Source: Microbispora corallina (GTDB taxonomy: Bacteria; Actinomycetota; Actinomycetes; Streptosporangiales; Streptosporangiaceae). From it: a DNA stretch of 64,000 nt. Shown here piece after piece: positions 58,703 to 64,000 of the stretch (its first letter is position 1; each line of letters begins with the position of its first letter). Position numbers and translations under genes: made by a program. A model generated the notes under the pieces. That model was not told where the DNA came from. It worked only from the letters and a program-made list of their open reading frames with translations, and ran no database searches. Location: NCBI RefSeq assembly GCF_016863035.1, contig NZ_BOOC01000002.1, positions 1-64,000 of the forward strand. The letters run 5' to 3'.

Positions 58703-61435
58703 TCAGGAGGCGGTGCAGCTCACCGGCGACGGCACGCCGTTGCTCCCGGTCCAGTTGGCGTTGAACCCGAACGTGGTGCTCGCGCCCGCAGCGAGGGAGC
58801 CGTTGTAGCTCACGTTCGTGACGGTGACGTTCGCCCCGGACTGGCTGACCGTCCCGCTCCAGGACTGGGTGATCGTCTGGCCGTTCGCGAACGCCCACTT
58901 GACGGTCCAGCCGCTGATCGCGGCCGAGCCGCTGCTCTTCACCGTGACCTCACCCTGGAAGCCGCCCGGCCACTGGTTCGCCACCTTGTACGCGGCCGTG
59001 CACGCCTTCCCCGCGCTGGGGCTGGGCGAGGGTGACGGCGACGGAGACGGCGAGGGTGACGGGGAGGGAGAGGGCGACGGGGACGGAGACGGGGACGGGG
59101 AGGGCGACGGAGACGGGGATGGCGAAGGAGAGGGCGACGGCGAGGGGGACGGCATGCTGCCGGTCCGGTCGCCGTAGACGATTCCCCGGCCGTTGGTGCC
59201 GACGTAGACCCGGCCGTAGATCCGGGGGTCGCCGGTCAGGGCCTCGCCCCAGTTGCCGTACTGGTGCTGGTCGTCGTTGATCCGCACCCAGCTCGCGCCG
59301 GTGTCGTCGGAGCGGAACAGGCCGGTCACGCCGCCGGAGGTGCCGACGAGGTAGAGGGCCTGGTACGACCGGCCCGGCGCCGCCTTGCCGAAGCCCACGT
59401 TCATCGAGTCGGACACGTTCGACAGCTTGGCGAACGAGGCGCCGGAGTCGGTGGAGTGCCACAGGCCGCCGGTCCCGGCCAGCCAGATGTCGCCCTCCTT
59501 GCCAGGCAGGGCCTTGTAGTGCACGCCGCTCGTCGGCAGCCCGGTCGCCGCGGTGGCCGCGAAGCTCGCGCCGCCGTTGGTGCTGACGTAGAACGTGCCG
59601 GCCGAGTACGCGTAGAACTTCTGCGGGTTGACCCGGTCGGACTCGACGATCGCGTTGGCCGGGACGCCGGTGGAGGCGCTCCAGCTGTTGCCGTAGCCGA
59701 CGGAGTAGACCACCTGGATGCCGGGGTCGGCCGGCGACCACACGAACCGGCTGCCGTCGGCGGCCGCGGCGACCGTGCCGCCGTTGTTCACGCCGCCGGG
59801 CTCGGTGCCCTGGAACCAGTTGGCGCCGCCGTCGGTGGAGAAGGCCACGTGGCTGTCGTTCGGCCGGTCGGAGTCGGTGAAGTTGCCGGCCCGCACCATG
59901 ACGCCCGGGTTCGTCTCGGCGTAGTCGAGCGAGGTCGTGGAGGTGAAGACGGGCTGCGTGAACATCATGGACGGCACGGCGTCGAGGTTGGTGTGGCGGA
60001 AGCCGCCGATGTCGCCCAGCCCGCTGATCAGCGGGGCGCCGGTCGGCGGGCTGATCAGGTCGAGGACCGCGGTCTCCTCCAGGCCCTTGACGGTCGGCCT
60101 GATCGTGAACTGGCCGCCCGAGTCCCACTTGGTGAGGTCCGTGGTGCCGTAGATGGTGGCGCCCGTGCCGTACAGCATCCGGTCGGAGTTGAACGGGTCG
60201 ATCTCGACGGACTCGTTCATCCAGCCCAGCTTGGGCGTGACCTCCGGCGGCTGCGGGTTGGTGCCGAAGGTCAGCCAGGGGGCCGCGGAGATGTCCATCT
60301 TGTAGCGGAAGCTGCGGTTCGGGTACGAGGTCCAGTCCCAGACGCGGGTCCACGTCGCGCCGCTGTCGGTGCTTCTGAAGAAGATCGCGTCGGGCCACCA
60401 GGAGACCTGGGTGGCGACCATGATCGTCCCGGGGTGCTGGCGGTCGATCGTCAGGCCGCTGTAGCCGAAGTAGTCGTCGGAGCTGCTGGACGGGATCGGG
60501 CTGATCTGCGTCCAGGTGCCCGTTGCCGTCGCGTAGCGCCAGACGTCGCCCTTGGCGCCGTCGTACGGGCCGCCGGTGTCGCTGGTGGCGATGTAGAGGT
60601 AGCCGTTGGTCGTGTCGAGCACGCCCTTGTGGGCGATGTATCCGGTGGGCTGGCCGGCGACCCGCTCCCAGGAGGTGCCGCCGTTGGTGGTCCGGTAGAC
60701 GGTGTTCTGCTTGTCCGCCACGCCCACGTAGACGGTCTGGGTGGCGCTGCCGGAGGTGCCGGTCCGCTTGTCGAACGTCACCCACACGACGCCCTGGTTG
60801 TCGCCGTTGTACGCGTCGCCCGGGCTGGCGACGTAGTTGCCGGCGTTGGGGAAGTTCGTGACCTTGGCCCAGGTGGCGCCGTAGTCGGTGCTCTTCCACA
60901 GCCCCTGGCCGCTCGGCGCGCCGAAGTACAGGACGCTGTCCTTGTTCGGGTCGACGGCGAGGCGCTCGCCCATGCCGCGGCCGGGCATGTTGCCGCCCAG
61001 CTTGAACGGCAGCGGGGTCACCTGCCAGGAGTCGCCCTTGTTCGTGGAGCGCAGGATCGCGCCGTTGTTCGGGTCCCAGCTGTTGGTGTACATGCCGACC
61101 GCCGCGTACACGCGGTTGGCGTCCGCCGGGTCGGCCGCGAGGCTGGCGACGCCGTTGTAGCCCCAGTTGGACTGGCCCACCCAGTCGAGCAGCGGCGTCC
61201 AGCTCTGGGTGGACGGGTTCCACCGGTACGCGCCGCCGATGTCCGTACGGGCGTAGATGAGATCCTTCTGCGCCTGGCTGAACACGATTCCCGGGACGAA
61301 TCCGCCCCCGGCGATCTGCACGTTCTTGAACGTGTACGGATCGGCGGCGACGGCCGCGACCGGCGCCGTCCTGATCACGGCCGTGGCCAGCGCCACGGCG
61401 GCGACCACGAGCATGCTTGCCCATCTTCTTCGCAT
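58703..61435 (-). CDS. Secreted GH74 xyloglucanase with C-terminal CBM2
   Basis: The 910-residue exported enzyme cuts xyloglucan from plant cell walls. After a signal peptide (about 1-31) comes a GH74 double seven-bladed propeller with repeated Asp-box-like turns (STDYGATWAKV, STDSGATWTRV, STDGGANWFQG). The family's catalytic-base motif TDIGGAYRW is at D65. A (Ser-Pro)n linker connects it to a CBM2 cellulose-binding domain (about 810-910) with surface Trp residues (GFQGEVTVKSSGSAAISGW, FNANWTGSNG). ATG 61435 starts a clear signal peptide. The gene stands alone, and I saw no CebR box in its promoter region. Confidence 0.93.
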   Translation of the reverse strand: MRRRWASMLVVAAVALATAVIRTAPVAAVAADPYTFKNVQIAGGGFVPGIVFSQAQKDLIYARTDIGGAYRWNPSTQSWTPLLDWVGQSNWGYNGVASLAADPADANRVYAAVGMYTNSWDPNNGAILRSTNKGDSWQVTPLPFKLGGNMPGRGMGERLAVDPNKDSVLYFGAPSGQGLWKSTDYGATWAKVTNFPNAGNYVASPGDAYNGDNQGVVWVTFDKRTGTSGSATQTVYVGVADKQNTVYRTTNGGTSWERVAGQPTGYIAHKGVLDTTNGYLYIATSDTGGPYDGAKGDVWRYATATGTWTQISPIPSSSSDDYFGYSGLTIDRQHPGTIMVATQVSWWPDAIFFRSTDSGATWTRVWDWTSYPNRSFRYKMDISAAPWLTFGTNPQPPEVTPKLGWMNESVEIDPFNSDRMLYGTGATIYGTTDLTKWDSGGQFTIRPTVKGLEETAVLDLISPPTGAPLISGLGDIGGFRHTNLDAVPSMMFTQPVFTSTTSLDYAETNPGVMVRAGNFTDSDRPNDSHVAFSTDGGANWFQGTEPGGVNNGGTVAAAADGSRFVWSPADPGIQVVYSVGYGNSWSASTGVPANAIVESDRVNPQKFYAYSAGTFYVSTNGGASFAATAATGLPTSGVHYKALPGKEGDIWLAGTGGLWHSTDSGASFAKLSNVSDSMNVGFGKAAPGRSYQALYLVGTSGGVTGLFRSDDTGASWVRINDDQHQYGNWGEALTGDPRIYGRVYVGTNGRGIVYGDRTGSMPSPSPSPSPSPSPSPSPSPSPSPSPSPSPSPSPSPSPSPSPSPSPSAGKACTAAYKVANQWPGGFQGEVTVKSSGSAAISGWTVKWAFANGQTITQSWSGTVSQSGANVTVTNVSYNGSLAAGASTTFGFNANWTGSNGVPSPVSCTAS
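59015..59155. repeat. Hexameric repeats coding the Ser-Pro linker
   Basis: Variants of GACGGC, GACGGG and GAGGGC repeat throughout this stretch. On the coding strand they give alternating Ser and Pro between the GH74 and CBM2 domains. The array is prone to length change without frame loss. Confidence 0.85.
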
Positions 61436-61627
61436 GGACGGTTTCCCCTTCGGGCTCCGGGGAGCCCCTGTAGGCACGGACAACCGCCATGCACGACCAG
61501 GAGGGACCCTGACCGTCGACCGCCCACGTGCATGGAACTGACGGAAGATTCACACAGGAGCGGAAGCCCCGTCAATAGTTGGGCGTTTGAACTAATGCCC
61601 GGCCACGCGCCGTTCAGGTTGGTGGAA

Positions 61628-61633
61628 CATACT
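61628..61633 (+). promoter_or_regulatory. -10 element before the patatin start (leaderless)
   Basis: CATACT ends seven bases before the ATG at 61641, and no ribosome binding site is present between them. Confidence 0.35.
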
Positions 61634-61640
61634 TCTGCTC

Positions 61641-62465
61641 ATGACCACTGCTCTCGTACTGGCCGGAGGCGGCGTCGCGGGGATCGCCTGGGAGGCGGGC
61701 CTGCTGACCGGCCTGCGCCGTGAGGGTGTCGACCTCGGCACCGCGGACAGGATCATCGGCACCTCGGCCGGCTCGGTCGCCGGGACGCTCGTCGCGACCG
61801 GGGCCGACCTGGAGGAGGCCATCGCCCACCAGGTCGCCGTCGACACCGGTCCCCCGCACAAGGTGGACCTGGACGCCGTGATGCAGGCGTTCGCCGTCCT
61901 GTTCGACCCCGCGCTCGAACCCCAGGAGGCGCGCCGCCGGGTCGGCCACATGGCCCTGGAGGCGCGGGTCGACCACGCGGCCGAGCGCCTCGCGGCCGTC
62001 GGCGAACGCCTCCCGGTCAAGGAGTGGCCCGACCGGGAGCTGATGATCACGGCCGTGGACGCGCAGACCGGCGAGTTCGTCGTCTGGACCAGGGACGCGG
62101 GCGTGCCGCTCGTGCTCGCGGTCGCGTCGAGCTGCGCCGTGCCGATGGTGTTCCCGCCCGTGGAGATCGACGGCCGCCGGTACGTCGACGGCGGGGTGCG
62201 CTCGCCGACCAACGCCGACCTGGCGGCGGGCGCCGACACGCTGGTGATCCTGGAGCCGCTGGGGGCGATGTCGCCGCGGGCCGTCCTGGAGCGCGAGCTG
62301 CTCGCAGTGCGGGCGCCCCGCACGCACGTCGTGCAGGCGGACGAGGCCGCGGTCGCCGTGTTCGGGGACAACGTGCTGGATCCGGCCCTGTGGGGGCCCG
62401 CGTTCCAGGCGGGGCTCGCGCAGGCGCCCGTCGTCGCCGAGCCGCTGCGCGCCGTCTGGCCCTGA
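61641..62465 (+). CDS. Patatin-like phospholipase/lipid hydrolase
   Basis: The 274-residue cytosolic hydrolase has the patatin oxyanion loop VLAGGGVAGIAWEAG, the nucleophile elbow GTSAGSVAG (Ser near 43) and the catalytic Asp in VDGGVRSPTN. Members cleave acyl groups from phospholipids or other lipids. The divergent neighbour is the secreted xyloglucanase, with about 200 bp between starts, but no functional link is evident. Translation is probably leaderless. Confidence 0.9.
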   Translation: MTTALVLAGGGVAGIAWEAGLLTGLRREGVDLGTADRIIGTSAGSVAGTLVATGADLEEAIAHQVAVDTGPPHKVDLDAVMQAFAVLFDPALEPQEARRRVGHMALEARVDHAAERLAAVGERLPVKEWPDRELMITAVDAQTGEFVVWTRDAGVPLVLAVASSCAVPMVFPPVEIDGRRYVDGGVRSPTNADLAAGADTLVILEPLGAMSPRAVLERELLAVRAPRTHVVQADEAAVAVFGDNVLDPALWGPAFQAGLAQAPVVAEPLRAVWP

Positions 62466-62491
62466 CGCCTGAACAGGAGACCGGCGCGGTG

Positions 62492-62520
62492 GGAGACCGG
62501 CGCGCGCCACGCCGGTCTCC
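62492..62520. terminator. Hairpin between patatin and DUF2795 genes
   Basis: GGAGACCGGCG and CGCCGGTCTCC form a perfect 11-bp stem with a 7-base loop, between converging genes. Confidence 0.7.
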
Positions 62521-62527
62521 CCGCTGG

Positions 62528-62725
62528 TCACCGGACCTCGGTGACCGCCTTGCTGACCGCGTTCGGGCCGTCGTACTCCCGGTCCGGGATCTTCTCCAGA
62601 GCGCCGATCACCGTGTCGTCGGCGCCCTGGTCGCGGGCCGTCTGGATCAGGTCCGACTTCCCGGCCGGGTAGTCCACGCCCTTCAGGTGCTTCTGCAGCT
62701 GGATCGGGTTGGGTGCCTCAGCCAT
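62528..62725 (-). CDS. DUF2795 small protein
   Basis: The 65-residue protein matches DUF2795: PIQLQKHLKGVDYPAGKSDL near residues 8-27, IQTARDQGADDTVIGALEKI and then a REYDGPNAVSKAV end. The fold is a small helical domain seen in many actinobacteria, often in oxidative or osmotic stress regulons, with no defined activity. GGAGGGAGG lies five bases before the ATG at 62725, a very strong ribosome binding site. It is a solitary gene 43 bp downstream of the HEAT-repeat flavoprotein. Confidence 0.9.
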   Translation of the reverse strand: MAEAPNPIQLQKHLKGVDYPAGKSDLIQTARDQGADDTVIGALEKIPDREYDGPNAVSKAVTEVR

Positions 62726-62768
62726 GGGGTTCCTCCCTCCGTCGGCGGTTCCGCTCTTCTCCCTCCGA

Positions 62769-64000
62769 CTACCCCTCATCTCCAGCGTCACTCAGGGCTC
62801 TGCGGGCGTATGCCCGGACGTCCGCGTCGGAGTCCCGCAGCGCCGCGTCCAGCGCCCGGGCGACGTCGGGCCTGCGGGCCCAGCCGGACAGGGCCAGCAC
62901 GGCCGCCTTCCTGACGTCGATATGGGGGTCGCCGAGCGCGGCGACCAGCGGCCCGGCGGCCACCGCGGGATCGGCCGAGGCGAGCCCCCGCGCCGCGCCC
63001 ACCCGCACCTGCCAGGCGGGGTCGCGCAGGGCGAGGACCGCCGTCGCGTCGAGGGCCCGGCCCGCCGCCCCGGCCGCCTCCAGGGCCGCGGCCCGCACGA
63101 GCGGGTCGGGGTCGGCGGCCAGCCGGGCGAGCGCGTCCGCCGCGGAGGGCTTGCCGATCGCGCCGAGGCCGCGGGCCGCCCAGACGCGCACCTCCCGGCT
63201 CGGGTCCCCCGCGGCCAGGGCGACCCGGGCGTCGTCGTCGAGCGACACCAGCCCCCGGACGGCCTCGATCCGCACCCGGCCCTCCTCGTCGGCCAGCGCG
63301 GCGCCGAACAGGTCGCCGTCCCCGAGGCGCAGCGCGCGCAGCGTGTCGAGCACGGCCGCCCGGACCGCCGGGTCGGAGTGCCGCGCCGCCGGGCGGAGCA
63401 GGGCGCCGAACGCGGGCGTGGCGGGCAGCACCTCCACCAGTTCCCGCAGCCCGGTCACCGCGGCCCGCCGGACGGTGCCGTGCGGGTCGTCGAGGGCCGC
63501 CACGAGCGCCTCCCCCGCCCCCGCCGGGGCGGTCTCGGTGAGCGTCGCGATCGCGGCCCGCCGGACCTTCGGGTCGGGGTCGGCCAGGTACGGCGCGATG
63601 CGCTCCACGCCGGGCTGCTCCTCGGCCAGCCGCAGCAGGTCGAGGATGCGGGGAGACCGGCCGACCGCCTCGACCGCGAGCCGGCCGCCCCGCGCGGGAC
63701 CGCGCCGCGCGGCCGGGCCGTACGCGCCGACGACGACGGGTTCAGCGGGGCGCGGCTCGAACCCCTCGACCGGCACCAGGTACGGCTCGACCGGCCGCTT
63801 GACGAACTCCATGGCCCCGGCCGCGTTCTTGCGCAGGTTGAGGTGGAAGAGCCACTCGTCGTCGTCGCGGCGCGGCAGGTCGGCGCGGTCGTGGTAGAGG
63901 CCCCACCGGCTCTCGGTCCGCACGAGCGACGACCGGGCGGCCATCTCGGCGCAGTCGCGGATGAACGTGACCTCGGCGCACCGCATCAGCTCGTGGGGCG
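62769..64000 (-). CDS. Flavoprotein (fumarate reductase/SDH-like) C-terminus fused to HEAT repeats, partial at window edge
   Basis: The gene runs off the window, so only the last 410 residues are visible. Residues up to about 85 match the C-terminal capping region of FAD-dependent fumarate reductase/APS-reductase-type subunits (ARSSLVRTESRWGLYHDRAD, then EFVKRPVEPYLVPV). The rest is a chain of about eight to ten HEAT/PBS-lyase repeats (DPKVRRAAIATL, DPHGTVRRAAV, REVRVWAARGLGAIGKP). The repeats would form a protein-binding superhelix attached to the enzyme. The frame is open through the edge (PHEL before the internal ATG at 63986), so that ATG is not the true start. Confidence 0.8.
   Translation of the reverse strand, partial: PHELMRCAEVTFIRDCAEMAARSSLVRTESRWGLYHDRADLPRRDDDEWLFHLNLRKNAAGAMEFVKRPVEPYLVPVEGFEPRPAEPVVVGAYGPAARRGPARGGRLAVEAVGRSPRILDLLRLAEEQPGVERIAPYLADPDPKVRRAAIATLTETAPAGAGEALVAALDDPHGTVRRAAVTGLRELVEVLPATPAFGALLRPAARHSDPAVRAAVLDTLRALRLGDGDLFGAALADEEGRVRIEAVRGLVSLDDDARVALAAGDPSREVRVWAARGLGAIGKPSAADALARLAADPDPLVRAAALEAAGAAGRALDATAVLALRDPAWQVRVGAARGLASADPAVAAGPLVAALGDPHIDVRKAAVLALSGWARRPDVARALDAALRDSDADVRAYARRALSDAGDEG

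Noticed and set aside
55272-58898. A 1208-codon open frame joining ackA with upstream sequence
   Set aside because: Only the last 392 codons are acetate kinase. The rest is a different frame of pta, and a GTGA overlap fixes the true ackA start.

Overview
The window reads as one contiguous stretch of actinobacterial chromosome. It has very high G+C with strong third-position GC bias, frequent GTG starts, many 4-bp start/stop overlaps, few U-tract terminators and several candidate leaderless genes. The gene set (AfsR/SARP regulators, a WhiJ-like XRE/DUF397/anti-sigma ATPase cassette, PucR, a CopC-CopD/CtaG pair, an actinobacterial MetAP, a GH74-CBM2 xyloglucanase, DUF6421, DUF3105/DUF305) fits a filamentous actinomycete. 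My best guess is order Streptosporangiales (Nonomuraea/Streptosporangium-like); the genus is not proven by the sequence. I saw no rRNA, tRNA, CRISPR array, phage or insertion sequence.

Layout. 0-4.6 kb: methionine aminopeptidase, a stand-alone histidine-kinase-type ATPase domain, and a copper operon (copC plus a CopD-CtaG fusion). 4.6-13.2 kb: a regulatory island. It holds an XRE-TPR regulator, a divergent 42-residue secretion-signal peptide next to it, an almost gene-free 1.2-kb stretch, and two tandem AfsR-type SARP/NB-ARC/TPR regulators. The second of these is split by an in-frame TAA. 13.1-21.7 kb: PucR with a lone xanthine-dehydrogenase molybdenum subunit, two exported proteins (one joins a SecD-head-like domain to an excalibur domain), alanine dehydrogenase behind a palindrome, and a divergent DUF3105/DUF305 pair. 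21.8-25.9 kb: a threonine aldolase-SDR-DUF6421 operon. 26-32.3 kb: a membrane protein, a two-component system, and a pseudo-protease/zinc-ribbon protein followed by a Ser/Thr kinase.

32.5-42.7 kb: an HNH (DUF222) protein, a GNAT protein, and a cobalamin-riboswitch-controlled corrinoid ABC importer (btuF-btuC-btuD) translationally coupled to cbiZ, which carries an in-frame TAG. An acyltransferase, a Gfo/Idh oxidoreductase and a histidine phosphatase follow. 42.8-45 kb: the WhiJ-like cassette. 45.3-54.6 kb: a helicase-associated protein, TetR, two M20 peptidases, an endonuclease/exonuclease/phosphatase protein, DUF1349, an RlpA-like exported protein, a GroES-like protein and a small secreted protein. 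54.8-58.5 kb: PGPGW protein and the ackA-pta operon. 58.7-64 kb: GH74-CBM2 xyloglucanase, patatin, DUF2795, and the truncated C-terminal part of a flavoprotein fused to HEAT repeats, which runs off the window.

The most interesting observations are: the XRE-TPR regulator/secreted peptide pair, which resembles a peptide quorum-sensing module; the SARP-like direct heptamer repeats ahead of the tandem AfsR-like genes; two unrelated genes interrupted by single in-frame stops exactly where relatives have tryptophan; the kinase-linked pseudo-protease; and the DUF6421 operon of unknown function.
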